64,000 nt of DNA from Flavobacterium endoglycinae (GCF_017352115.1 NZ_CP071448.1:2131001-2195000); one strand, 5' to 3'. Shown: positions 17,229 through 25,099, counted from the first letter of the stretch. Program-made: numbers and translations. Notes: generated by a model from the letters alone, not told the origin.

Positions 17229-18611
17229 ATGAAAATAGAAAAACGCTGGATCATTTCTTTTATCATGATAAGTGTCGTGTGCACAATAGGTGCATTTTGG
17301 CCAACGGTAACAGAAAATAATTATGTTTTATCAGAATTTGGCACAACAGACAATATTGTTCCTGCCGATGTTGCTTGGATGCTTACTTCAAGTTGTCTTG
17401 TATTAATTATGACACCGGGATTATCTTTCTTTTACGGCGGAATGGTAGGCAGAAAGAACGTGATTTCTACAATGCTTCAAAGTTTTATCTGTCTTGGTGT
17501 GGTAACTCTTTTATGGGTTGTGGTGGCTTTTAGTCTTGCTTTTGGAGAACCGGTTGGTTTTGGTTCAGGAGATCATTTTTACAGTTTCTTCGGAAATCCA
17601 ACTACGTTTGCTTTTATGGATTATGTGGGTGTTCTTCCTCATAAACAATTAGCAAGTACGATTCCGTTTATGCTTTTTGCTTTGTTTCAAATGAAATTTG
17701 CAATTATCTGTCCTGCAATTATCACAGGTTCATTTGCAGAACGTGTTCGTTTTATCTCGTATTTGGTATTCATTAGTTTATTTACCATTTTTATATATGC
17801 TCCTTTATGTCATGCTGTTTGGTATCCAACAGGTGTTTTAGGAAGCTATTTTGGAGTTAAAGATTTCGCTGGAGGAACTGTAGTTCATATGAGTTCTGGT
17901 TTTGCGGCTTTGGCGGGAGTTATTGTTTTAGGGAAAAGAAAAAACAGCCAGCACATTCCAACTAATATTCCGTTTGTATTATTAGGAACCGGAATGTTAT
18001 GGTTTGGATGGTTTGGTTTCAACGCTGGATCGGCACTTGCAGCTAACGGAACTGCTGCTATGGCTTTTGCTACGACTACAACTTCATCTGCTGCTGCAAT
18101 GTTAACTTGGATTTTCTTTGACAGAATGAACGGAAGAAAAGTTTCTGCTCTTGGCGCTTGTATTGGTGCTGTTGTAGGTCTGGTTGCAATTACACCAGCC
18201 GCAGGATTTGTTTCTGTTCCAGAAAGTATGTTCTTCGGATTTGTAACGGCTTTGGTTTCTAACACAGCTGTAAACTGTAAATATTCAAAAAGATTCGACG
18301 ATACACTTGACGTTTTTGCGTGCCACGGTGTAGGCGGAATCATGGGAATGATTTTAACTGCTATTTTTGCTCATGGAGAAAATGCAAGTTTGCTTCACGG
18401 AGGATGGAGCGTTTTCGGGCATCACATGATGGCATTGGTTTTAGTATCTATCTTTACTTTCTTTGGAGCCTATTTCTTATTTAAAGTAACGAACTTCATT
18501 ATTCCGTTACGAGTTTCAGAAGAATCAGAACATATCGGATTAGATTTATCGCAGCACGATGAAACACTTGACCCAAAATTAAAACCAATTACAGAACCAC
18601 ATTACGGTTAA
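17229..18611 (+). CDS. amt: Ammonium transporter
   Basis: The protein of 460 residues has an N-terminal hydrophobic segment plus about eleven membrane helices of the Amt/Rh fold. Diagnostic parts are DVAWMLTSSCLVLIMTPGLS followed by FFYGGMVGRKN, the pore His regions GGTVVHMSSG and FACHGVGGIMG (twin-His), and WFGWFGFNAGS. It carries ammonium into the cell through the inner membrane. No glnK/PII gene adjoins, unlike many amt loci. The C-terminal cytosolic tail (about 420-460) is short and acidic. A long palindrome of family B follows right after the stop. Confidence 0.95.
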   Translation: MKIEKRWIISFIMISVVCTIGAFWPTVTENNYVLSEFGTTDNIVPADVAWMLTSSCLVLIMTPGLSFFYGGMVGRKNVISTMLQSFICLGVVTLLWVVVAFSLAFGEPVGFGSGDHFYSFFGNPTTFAFMDYVGVLPHKQLASTIPFMLFALFQMKFAIICPAIITGSFAERVRFISYLVFISLFTIFIYAPLCHAVWYPTGVLGSYFGVKDFAGGTVVHMSSGFAALAGVIVLGKRKNSQHIPTNIPFVLLGTGMLWFGWFGFNAGSALAANGTAAMAFATTTTSSAAAMLTWIFFDRMNGRKVSALGACIGAVVGLVAITPAAGFVSVPESMFFGFVTALVSNTAVNCKYSKRFDDTLDVFACHGVGGIMGMILTAIFAHGENASLLHGGWSVFGHHMMALVLVSIFTFFGAYFLFKVTNFIIPLRVSEESEHIGLDLSQHDETLDPKLKPITEPHYG

Positions 18612-18620
18612 AAAATTTTT

Positions 18621-18679
18621 TTTCCGCCACGAATTCACGAATTATTTTTAAAATAAAATTCGTGAATTCGTGGCGGAAA
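18621..18679. repeat. Intergenic palindrome, family B copy 2, terminator-like
   Basis: The left arm (18621-18643, TTTCCGCCACGAATTCACG and so on) and right arm (18657-18679) are exact reverse complements over 23 bases with a 13-base AT loop. It starts ten bases after the amt stop and can act as a terminator or 3' stabiliser. The same arm (AATTCGTGAATTCGTGGCGG-like) appears a third time alone at 18882-18905. Confidence 0.85.
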
Positions 18680-18690
18680 CATTTAAAAAA

Positions 18691-18855
18691 TATAGTCCCT
18701 ACGGGACATTTTTTATTTATACATCGTTTTTTACCGATATTTTATTCCTAACGGAATAATTATAAAACACCTCATTCCTTAAATAAATCTCGTAGAGATC
18801 GAATACTTGGTAAAACAGATAATCTTCAAGTTCAAATTGTCCCGTAGGGACTATA
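18691..18855. repeat. Intergenic palindrome, family C, 165 bp, enclosed by family B arms
   Basis: Perfect 18-bp ends TATAGTCCCTACGGGACA (18691-18708) and the reverse complement (18838-18855) enclose 129 bases with smaller inverted motifs (TTCCTAACGGAA, ATCTCGTAGAGAT). It is sandwiched between the B element at 18621-18679 and a lone B arm at 18882-18905. Apart from these elements the amt-trmB spacer contains only the trmB promoter box. Confidence 0.85.
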
Positions 18856-18881
18856 CGCAACAAACGTTAAAAAATCTTTTT

Positions 18882-18905
18882 TATTCGTGAATTCGTGGCG
18901 GAAAA
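18882..18905. repeat. Lone family B arm
   Basis: TATTCGTGAATTCGTGGCGG followed by AAAA repeats the right arm of the B palindrome at 18657-18679, and could pair with the left arm at 18621-18643 across the whole C element. Confidence 0.75.
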
Positions 18906-18948
18906 ACTTTAAAACGTAATTCCGCTATTTTCATTCGTTTATATTCCT

Positions 18949-18956
18949 TAATTTTG
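18949..18956 (+). promoter_or_regulatory. Probable -7 box of trmB, decides its start codon
   Basis: TAATTTTG matches TAnnTTTG. Transcription would begin near 18962, so the in-frame TTG at 18954 (inside the box) cannot be the start and the GTG at 18975 is favoured. Confidence 0.45.
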
Positions 18957-18974
18957 CCCAAAATTTTTGAAAAA

Positions 18975-19652
18975 GTGGGAAGTAAAAACAAACTAAAAAG
19001 ATTCAGAGAAAACGAAACGTTCCAAAACGTTTTTCAACCAACGAGAGAAGAAGTGGTAGGCGATTTAATGCCTTTAAAAGGAAAATGGAATTCGGATTTC
19101 TTTAAGAATGATAATCCTTTGGTATTGGAATTAGGATGTGGAAAGGGTGAATATTCAGTTGGATTAGCAGAAAAATATCCCAACAAAAATTTTATCGGAA
19201 TTGACATTAAAGGTGCCCGTTTCTGGCGTGGTGCTAAAACTGCAGTAGAAAACGGCCTTCATAATGTGGCTTTTGTTCGTACTCAAATCGAATTGATCGA
19301 TCATATTTTTGCCGAAGGCGAAGTTGATGAAATCTGGATTACTTTCCCAGATCCGCAGATCAAATACAAAAGAACTAAACACAGAATGACCAATTCTGAA
19401 TTTCTAAAATTGTACAAAAAAATCCTGAAAAAAGACGGTGTCGTAAACCTAAAAACCGACAGCGAATTTATGCACGGTTATACGCTTGGATTACTTCACG
19501 GAGAAGGCCACGAGGTATTGTACGCCAACCATAATGTTTACAAAAATGAAGGAAGCCCAGAAGTAGTAACTTCGATTCAGACATTTTATGAAAAACAATA
19601 TTTAGAAATTAACAAGGCAATTACGTATATTCGTTTCAAAATTAAAGACTAA
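18975..19652 (+). CDS. trmB: tRNA (guanine-N7-)-methyltransferase
   Basis: This enzyme methylates G46 in the variable loop of tRNAs using SAM. The start is GTG 18975 (225 residues, reading GSKNKLKRFRENETF after the first residue), chosen because the upstream TTG lies in the promoter box. The SAM site is LELGCGKGEYSVGLAEKYP (about 60-78), followed by the ribose-binding acidic loop FIGIDIKGARFWRGAKTA; the TrmB signature WITFPDPQIKYKRTKHR is at about residue 134. It is followed by a LysE-type gene 41 bases downstream and may be co-transcribed with it. Confidence 0.95.
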   Translation: MGSKNKLKRFRENETFQNVFQPTREEVVGDLMPLKGKWNSDFFKNDNPLVLELGCGKGEYSVGLAEKYPNKNFIGIDIKGARFWRGAKTAVENGLHNVAFVRTQIELIDHIFAEGEVDEIWITFPDPQIKYKRTKHRMTNSEFLKLYKKILKKDGVVNLKTDSEFMHGYTLGLLHGEGHEVLYANHNVYKNEGSPEVVTSIQTFYEKQYLEINKAITYIRFKIKD

Positions 19653-19693
19653 TTTAATTTTGAAAAATATCTTTTAACCGCTTAAACAATTTA

Positions 19694-20332
19694 ATGGTAT
19701 ATCTTACTCCATTACTTTCGGGCTTTATTGCCGCCGCAATTGGGATTATTCCTCCAGGATTAATCAACATGACGGCAGCCAAAATAAATCTGAAAGAAGG
19801 AAAAAAGAATGCCCTTTGGTTTGTCATTGGAGCGGTTTTGGTGATATTTTTTCAGGTTTATATCGCCGTTTTATTTGCGCGTGTTATAGACAATCGTCCA
19901 GATGTAGTTACACTGCTGCGTGAAGTTGGTTTTATTATCTTTTCAATCCTGACTATTTATTTCTTGTTTATTGCTAAAGAACCAAAAACAAAGAAAAAAT
20001 CAAAGATTAAAAAAAGCAGCCGCAAAAGCCGTTTCTTTCTAGGAATGTTACTTTCTGCATTAAATTTTTTTCCTATTCCCTATTATGTGGTTGTAAGTGT
20101 TACACTAGCTTCATACAACCTTTTTGTATTTGAAAACACGATTATAGTAGCTTTTGTTTTAGGATCAGTTTTAGGATCTCTTGCGGTTTTATACAGTTAT
20201 ATTGCTTTTTTTGGAAGAATAGAAAAGAAAACCGATTATATCATGCGAAACATGAATACTATTATTGGAAGTATTACCGGTTTAGTCGCTGTTGCAACAC
20301 TTTTTAATATTCTGAATTATTACTTCGGATAG
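19694..20332 (+). CDS. LysE-family exporter
   Basis: The protein of 212 residues has about six membrane segments. The N-terminal motif LSGFIAAAIGIIPPGLINMT followed by AAKINLKEGKKNA is the LysE/RhtB signature (G-x-x-x-G...PGP region). A basic cytosolic loop (KEPKTKKKSKIKKSSRKSR, about 96-114) lies after the third helix. Family members export amino acids or related small molecules, but this subgroup is of unknown substrate. Direction and spacing suggest a transcript with trmB upstream and the alkyltransferase-like gene downstream. Confidence 0.8.
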   Translation: MVYLTPLLSGFIAAAIGIIPPGLINMTAAKINLKEGKKNALWFVIGAVLVIFFQVYIAVLFARVIDNRPDVVTLLREVGFIIFSILTIYFLFIAKEPKTKKKSKIKKSSRKSRFFLGMLLSALNFFPIPYYVVVSVTLASYNLFVFENTIIVAFVLGSVLGSLAVLYSYIAFFGRIEKKTDYIMRNMNTIIGSITGLVAVATLFNILNYYFG

Positions 20333-20397
20333 AAAAATCATGGTTTTGATGGCTATTGAAATTTGAAACTTCAACAATACGTAATTTAAGATATATC

Positions 20398-20724
20398 ATG
20401 GCTGAAGAGAATTTTTTCGAAAAAGTATACGCTGTCGCCAGACAAATTCCGTATGGAAAAGTAACTTCTTATGGCGCAATTGCTAAAGCTTTAGGAACAG
20501 CTCGTTCTGCACGAATGGTAGGCTGGGCAATGAATGCGTCTCATAATATGGATGATGTTCCAGCACATCGAGTTGTAAACCGAAAAGGACTTTTGACAGG
20601 AAAACACCATTTTGACGGAACAAATTTAATGCAGCAACTTCTAGAAAACGAAGGCATAGAAGTAGTCGATAATCAAATTGTTGATTTCGAAAAACATTTC
20701 TGGCAGCCTGAAATTGAGCTTTAA
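20398..20724 (+). CDS. Alkyltransferase-like protein (ATL), MGMT family without catalytic Cys
   Basis: The start is ATG 20398 (108 residues); an open frame from TTG 20356 only adds a non-homologous tail. The protein is the DNA-binding domain of O6-methylguanine methyltransferase alone: FFEKVYAVARQIPYGKVTSY, AIAKALGTARSARMVGWAMN (Arg finger R39) and DVPAHRVVNRKG. The reactive Cys of the PCHRV motif is replaced by Ala (A56). Such ATLs bind bulky O6-alkylguanine and flag it to nucleotide excision repair rather than repair it directly. The length matches known ATLs (about 100-110 residues). Confidence 0.88.
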   Translation: MAEENFFEKVYAVARQIPYGKVTSYGAIAKALGTARSARMVGWAMNASHNMDDVPAHRVVNRKGLLTGKHHFDGTNLMQQLLENEGIEVVDNQIVDFEKHFWQPEIEL

Positions 20725-20733
20725 CTTTTTCCT

Positions 20734-20802
20734 TTGTCAGGCTGAGCGAAGTCGAAGCCACGTGCCAATTGGAATGCCCTTCGACTTCGCTCAGGGTGAC
20801 AA
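20734..20802. repeat. Intergenic palindrome, family E
   Basis: 24-base arms (20734-20757 and 20779-20802) pair with two mismatches around a 21-base loop; the core is CTGAGCGAAGTCGAAG/CTTCGACTTCGCTCAG. Sequences with this core are common in intergenic DNA of many bacteria of this phylum, as I recall. It starts ten bases after the ATL stop. Confidence 0.8.
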
Positions 20803-20817
20803 TGTTTTACTTTAATT

Positions 20818-20918
20818 CCTGCAAGGTTTTTCAAACCCTCTAGATCTAAATATTCTTTCGTTTTACAAAAAACTTACTCAACACATTAATACCTACAAGG
20901 TTTGAAAAACCTTGCAGG
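20818..20918. repeat. Intergenic palindrome, family F
   Basis: Perfect 20-bp arms CCTGCAAGGTTTTTCAAACC (20818-20837) and the reverse complement (20899-20918) flank a 61-base AT-rich interior. The outer AATCTAGATT at 20921-20930 partly repeats the TCTAGATCTA in the interior. It ends just before the stop of the histidine kinase gene. Confidence 0.85.
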
Positions 20919-20923
20919 AGAAT

Positions 20924-22249
20924 CTAGATTAAACAAATTATAAAACTAGTTTTATCTTCATCGGTTTGGTAGCTTAAATAACCACCATGCGCTTCGATGA
21001 TGTTTTTAGAAAGCGTTAAACCAATTCCTGCGCCATCTTTTCTGGTGGTGAAAAACGGAAGAAATACTTTGTCTTGAATCTCCGGATCGATTCCTTTTCC
21101 GTTGTCTGAAATCGTAATGAAAAAACGATTGTTTTCAGTATGACTTGACACATATAATTTCTTTTCTGACTTTTCTTTTAAGGCATAAATGCTGTTGGTA
21201 ATCAAATTGATAATCACCTGCTCCATTTGATTTTTATCAATCATTATCGATCTTGAACTGTGAATTTCGTTTATCAATTCGATATTTTCGGCTTTTAAGA
21301 TTGGACTCATCACTCGAAGACAATCTTCAAAAAGAGCATTTATCGGAACCATTTGTTTGGCTGGTGTGGGCAGCATCGCCAGTTTACGGTAATTTTCTAC
21401 GAAAACCTGTAAGTGATCACTTCTATTGATAATGGTCGAAATACTTCCTTTTATATCTTCAAAATCGTCTTCTTCTAACTTTTCCTGATCGACAATGTGA
21501 AGTAAATTCTGCGAAAGCGCGCGAATAGGCGTTAAGGAATTCATCAATTCATGCGAAATAATTTTCATCAGGTTTATCCAGGCTTCTTTTTCTTTTTTCT
21601 CGATCACACGCTGAATACTATCCAATAAAATGATAAAATATTCTTTGTTATACGTTTTTGTTTTAGACGTTTGAAGCATAAAAGTCTGGAGATCTTGTTC
21701 TTCAATTTTAATCGAAATCGCTGATTTTAATTCGCTGAAATCTTCTTTCTCTATTTCATGACAAAGCGAAGGCAGATAATTTTTAAGGTATTTCCAATGG
21801 CTGATTTTCGGCACTTTAAACAAATCCGAAAAGCAGTCATTCATTAAAAAAACACCCCATTCTTCATTTTCTTTTTCAAGAATCAAAGCAGCTGTATCAA
21901 TATTGTTCAAAAGCGAACGATAGATCAATTCTTTTGAAGTTTGTTCCTGCTGTCTTTCTTTCAGCGTTTCGTATAAAAGATACAAACTCTGGAAATTGTC
22001 TTTTTTATTTTCTTCTGGAAAATTCGTCGAAAAATCGTTCTGCAGAATCGAAAGTAATGTACGATCGTAAAACTGAAGCTGGTTTTTGACATAAAAATAC
22101 ATTTCGGCCAGCATCATAAAAACGAAAAAACCAACCAAAAGGGCGTTGTAGTAAAATGTTTTATATATCAGGAAAACGCAGAAAAAAAAGAGTATCATTA
22201 CAAATAAAACTCTAACAAATAATGCGTTATAAAATTTCCAGTTTTTCAT
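20924..22249 (-). CDS. Sensor histidine kinase, NtrY-like
   Basis: The protein of 441 residues has two N-terminal membrane helices (about 10-30 and 34-53) with almost no periplasmic loop, a cytosolic PAS-like region (about 105-190; SLLNNIDTAALILEKENEEW), and a HisKA/HATPase core: MKIISHELMNSLTPIRAL with H233, N-box QVIINLITNSIYALK, G-boxes SDNGKGIDPEIQ and GAGIGLTLSKNI. The lack of a periplasmic domain suggests sensing in the membrane or cytosol. It pairs with the sigma-54-type regulator encoded upstream on the same strand (gap 110 bases), whose transcript presumably continues into it. The gap holds nine perfect copies of a heptamer. Confidence 0.93.
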   Translation of the reverse strand: MKNWKFYNALFVRVLFVMILFFFCVFLIYKTFYYNALLVGFFVFMMLAEMYFYVKNQLQFYDRTLLSILQNDFSTNFPEENKKDNFQSLYLLYETLKERQQEQTSKELIYRSLLNNIDTAALILEKENEEWGVFLMNDCFSDLFKVPKISHWKYLKNYLPSLCHEIEKEDFSELKSAISIKIEEQDLQTFMLQTSKTKTYNKEYFIILLDSIQRVIEKKEKEAWINLMKIISHELMNSLTPIRALSQNLLHIVDQEKLEEDDFEDIKGSISTIINRSDHLQVFVENYRKLAMLPTPAKQMVPINALFEDCLRVMSPILKAENIELINEIHSSRSIMIDKNQMEQVIINLITNSIYALKEKSEKKLYVSSHTENNRFFITISDNGKGIDPEIQDKVFLPFFTTRKDGAGIGLTLSKNIIEAHGGYLSYQTDEDKTSFIICLI

Positions 22250-22303
22250 TGGTATATTTTTGTTTTACTGCTAAAAATTTAGTTTCAGCAGATAAAGAAA
22301 AAC

Positions 22304-22366
22304 TTAATTCTTAATTCTTAATTCTTAATTCTTAATTCTTAATTCTTAATTCTTAATTCTTAATTC
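22304..22366. repeat. Nine perfect tandem heptamers (TTAATTC)
   Basis: TTAATTC is repeated nine times without error. The last unit contains the stop codon and final Asn codon of the regulator gene ending at 22360; the others fill the gap to the histidine kinase gene. A unit change would not alter the regulator's frame or stop but would change the spacing and RNA between the two cistrons. Confidence 0.97.
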
Positions 22367-23703
22367 TTCAAATCGTATTTTTCAATTCTTCTGTACAAAG
22401 CAGCTCTTGATAATCCAAGTTCTTCGGCTGTTTTACTAATATTGCCGTGGTGTTTTAAAAGTGCTTTTTCAATGGCAGTTTTTTCCATTTCAGACAATGG
22501 ATTATCATCATTTTCTTGAATATCTTCAAAATCAAGAATATTCAAATCCGTTACAGAAATTGTATTGTTATCCGCCAGAATTAAAGCGCGTTCGATTTTA
22601 TTTTCCATTTCACGCACATTTCCTTTCCACGGATAACGTTCTAAATAAGGCGCTACATTATCATCAAACTGCCAATTTTCCTGATTGTATTTTTGAGCAA
22701 CTTGTTTGAGGATAAAATTTGCCATTGGAACAATATCTTCTTTTCGTTCTCGTAAAGGCGGCAGATTAATATCCATTGTATTAATGCGATACAGTAAATC
22801 TTCTCTAAAAGTTTTGTTTTTTACCTCTGCTTTAATGTCATTATTAGTTGCCGAAACGATTCTGACATTCAAAGGTCTAGCTTTGCTTTCGCCCAAACGT
22901 GTCACCGTTTTAGTCTGCAATACATGTAATAATTTCGATTGAAGATGAAGCGGAATATTTCCTATTTCATCTAAAAAAATCGTTCCGTTTTGCGCGGCTT
23001 CGAATCTTCCGGCAGTATCGGTTTTTGCATCGGTAAAAGCTCCTTTTGTGTAGCCAAAAAGTTCGCTTTCGAATAAATTTTCACTTAAAGAACCTAAATC
23101 AACATGTACAAAAGGCTGATTTTTTCTTTCTGAATTCTGATGAATAAATTCGGCAAAAACATATTTTCCGGTTCCGTTTTCACCTAAAATCAAAACATTT
23201 GCATCCGTTTTAGCCACTTTTTCGGCAATGGCGTATGCTTGTTTTATTTTTTGTGAAGTTCCTGTAAAATACCTTCTTTCGGTATTTTCAACCACAGTTT
23301 TTTTATTGTTTTTCCTGCTTTCGGCGACAGCCTTATCTATGGTTTCCAGTAGTTTTTCGTTATTCCAAGGTTTCAAAACATAATCAAAAGCACCAATTTT
23401 AATTCCTTCAACTGCCGTTTCGATTTTACCAAAAGCGGTCATTAAAATAACTATTGTATTAGGCGAAAGCGTTTTAATTTCTTTCAGCCAGTGAATCCCT
23501 TCTCTCCCATCTTCAAAACCAATTCTGTAATTCATATCCAATAAAACCACATTGATTTCATTTTCGGTCAATGCCGAAATAATATTTTTAGGACTGTTTG
23601 CTGTAAAAATGGTTTCGAAATGTTTCTTGAGAATCATTTTTGCCGAAAAAAGGATTTCTTCCTGATCGTCGACAATTAATATTTGGGCCTGCTTTTTTCT
23701 CAT
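22360..23703 (-). CDS. Sigma-54-dependent response regulator, NtrC/AtoC type
   Basis: I chose the ATG at 23703 (447 residues): MRKKQAQILIVDDQEE begins the receiver directly, and the longer frame from 23754 would cover the putative operator dyads. The order is receiver domain (D12, D13, phosphoacceptor D56 in LLDMNYRI, Lys in VLKPWNN), AAA+ ATPase (Walker A GENGTGKYVF, sigma-54 contact loop GAFTDA in place of GAFTGA, Walker B TIFLDEIGNIP, Arg fingers in LRERKEDIV) and a Fis-type helix-turn-helix (KTAEELGLSRAALYRRIEKY). It activates sigma-54 RNA polymerase. It is divergent from the efflux operon, which is the likely target, and is followed by its kinase. Confidence 0.93.
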   Translation of the reverse strand: MRKKQAQILIVDDQEEILFSAKMILKKHFETIFTANSPKNIISALTENEINVVLLDMNYRIGFEDGREGIHWLKEIKTLSPNTIVILMTAFGKIETAVEGIKIGAFDYVLKPWNNEKLLETIDKAVAESRKNNKKTVVENTERRYFTGTSQKIKQAYAIAEKVAKTDANVLILGENGTGKYVFAEFIHQNSERKNQPFVHVDLGSLSENLFESELFGYTKGAFTDAKTDTAGRFEAAQNGTIFLDEIGNIPLHLQSKLLHVLQTKTVTRLGESKARPLNVRIVSATNNDIKAEVKNKTFREDLLYRINTMDINLPPLRERKEDIVPMANFILKQVAQKYNQENWQFDDNVAPYLERYPWKGNVREMENKIERALILADNNTISVTDLNILDFEDIQENDDNPLSEMEKTAIEKALLKHHGNISKTAEELGLSRAALYRRIEKYDLKN

Positions 23704-23716
23704 GCTGTATTTTTTT

Positions 23717-23752
23717 GTTCGATTCTGAACGGTCAACTGTTCATTATCGAAC
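23717..23752. promoter_or_regulatory. Paired dyads, candidate enhancer (UAS) for the NtrC-type regulator
   Basis: Two dyads GTTC-N6-GAAC sit at 23717-23730 (GTTCGATTCTGAAC) and 23739-23752 (GTTCATTATCGAAC), centre to centre 22 bp, two helical turns. They also make an overlapping TGAAC-N8-GTTCA (23726-23743). The pair lies about 65-100 bp before the sigma-54-like promoter of the efflux operon and 14 bases ahead of the regulator's ATG. Enhancer function and autoregulation are inferred. Confidence 0.5.
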
Positions 23753-23816
23753 ACTCATTTTTTGGATTGTTTTTAGAGTCTCTTTAAAATCAGTGCTTTA
23801 CAAAAAATAAATTTTG

Positions 23817-23832
23817 TGGCACAGTATTTACC
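23817..23832 (+). promoter_or_regulatory. Candidate sigma-54 promoter of the efflux operon
   Basis: TGGCAC-N5-TTACC (23817-23832) resembles the sigma-54 consensus TGGCAC-N5-TTGCA; the -24 GG is intact, and at -12 the GC is AC. It ends 28 bases before the adaptor ATG at 23861. The adjacent gene encodes a sigma-54 activator, which supports the call. Confidence 0.5.
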
Positions 23833-23860
23833 TATTGGTAATCAGTAAATTATTTAAAAA

Positions 23861-25099
23861 ATGGACAAGGTAATTCCTCGTAAAAATAGAAAATTTAGAT
23901 ATCTCTCAATAGCAATTGGAGTTTTTTTAGTTTTGGCTGTCATTGTATTTTTTTCTTTTAATTCAAAAAGAACTTTAAATGTAAAAGCTGATGAACTATC
24001 TATTCAAAAAGTAGAAAAAGCATATTTTGAAGATTTTGTTGTTTTTCAAGCCAAAGTCGAACCTCTAAATGTTATGCTGGTAAATGTTACAGAAGGAGGA
24101 TCTGTAAAAGAGATTTTTGTCGAAAATGGCGCTATGGTTACCAAAGGACAATCTTTGGCTCGTTTGTACAACCCCAACACAGAATTGAATTACCTGACTC
24201 AGGAAACTGCCATTATTGAACAAATCAACAATTTAAATACTGGAAAATTAAACATTAGAAATCAGGAATTGAATTTAACCAAAGATTTGGTTTTGATCGA
24301 ACATGATTATAACGATGCTAAAAGATTGTATGATGTAAACGCTAAATTGTTTGCTAAAGATGTGATTTCAAAAAACGACTGGAATACTTTTAAAGAAAGT
24401 CTTCGTTTTCAAGAAGAGCGTCGAAAAACGATTCAGCAGAGCATTCAAAAAGAAAAACAATCGAATCAGGTTCAGATTTCACAAATTAACCATTCTATCC
24501 AAACTATGGAAAAAAGTCTTGATATTTTAAGAAACAATAAAAAGAATTTCTTGATTACAGCTCCAGCATCGGGTCGATTGACTTCTTTTGAACCTGTTTT
24601 AGGAAAAACATTTCAAGCGGGTGAAAGCATCGGAAAAATCGATTCTAAACAAGGTTATAAATTAGCTGCAAATGTGGATGAGTTTTATCTAGAAAAAATT
24701 CGCGAAGGTTTAAAAGGCCAAGTTGAATTTAAAGGAAAAACACTTGAGGTAATTGTAACCAAAGTAATTCCAGAAGTTAAAAACGGACATTTTATTGTCG
24801 AACTGGCTTTTGCTTCTAAAGAAGATATTACGCTGCAGGATGGTTTAAGCTTTGGAGTAAAACTGGTATTATCTGAGAAAAACAAAATTTTAGTACTTCC
24901 AAAGGGTATTTTCAGTCAGGAAACTGCCGGAAAATGGATCTTTGTAGTGAAAGGAAATAAAGGAGAAAAGCGTTTCATAAAATTAGGTCGAGAAAATCCA
25001 TCGTATTATGAAGTTCTAGAAGGTTTGAAAGAAGGAGAATCGGTAGTGATTTCATCTTATTCGGATTATAAAGATATTGAAGAGCTTTCTATTCAGTGA
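23861..25099 (+). CDS. HlyD/AcrA-type periplasmic adaptor of efflux system
   Basis: The protein of 412 residues has one N-terminal membrane helix (about 13-30), a split lipoyl domain (LVNVTEGGSVKEIFVENGAM and NFLITAPASGRLTSFEPVLG), a long alpha-helical hairpin between the halves (about 100-235) and beta-barrel/membrane-proximal domains at the end. It is the membrane fusion protein that links the inner-membrane ABC pump with an outer-membrane TolC-like channel; no TolC gene is in the window. It is the first gene of the efflux operon, preceded by a candidate sigma-54 promoter. The next gene, the ATPase, starts 140 bases downstream; the gap contains a 7-base-period repeat. Confidence 0.9.
   Translation: MDKVIPRKNRKFRYLSIAIGVFLVLAVIVFFSFNSKRTLNVKADELSIQKVEKAYFEDFVVFQAKVEPLNVMLVNVTEGGSVKEIFVENGAMVTKGQSLARLYNPNTELNYLTQETAIIEQINNLNTGKLNIRNQELNLTKDLVLIEHDYNDAKRLYDVNAKLFAKDVISKNDWNTFKESLRFQEERRKTIQQSIQKEKQSNQVQISQINHSIQTMEKSLDILRNNKKNFLITAPASGRLTSFEPVLGKTFQAGESIGKIDSKQGYKLAANVDEFYLEKIREGLKGQVEFKGKTLEVIVTKVIPEVKNGHFIVELAFASKEDITLQDGLSFGVKLVLSEKNKILVLPKGIFSQETAGKWIFVVKGNKGEKRFIKLGRENPSYYEVLEGLKEGESVVISSYSDYKDIEELSIQ

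Noticed and set aside
18954..18974. TTG start for trmB
   Set aside because: The TTG is inside the TAATTTTG promoter box, so it would not be transcribed; GTG 18975 is used.
22304..22366. CRISPR-like array
   Set aside because: The units are contiguous 7-base repeats without spacers and no cas gene is present.
23704..23754. ATG 23754 as start of the sigma-54 regulator
   Set aside because: The added 17 residues are not receiver-like and overlap the dyad repeats; ATG 23703 begins directly with the receiver domain.
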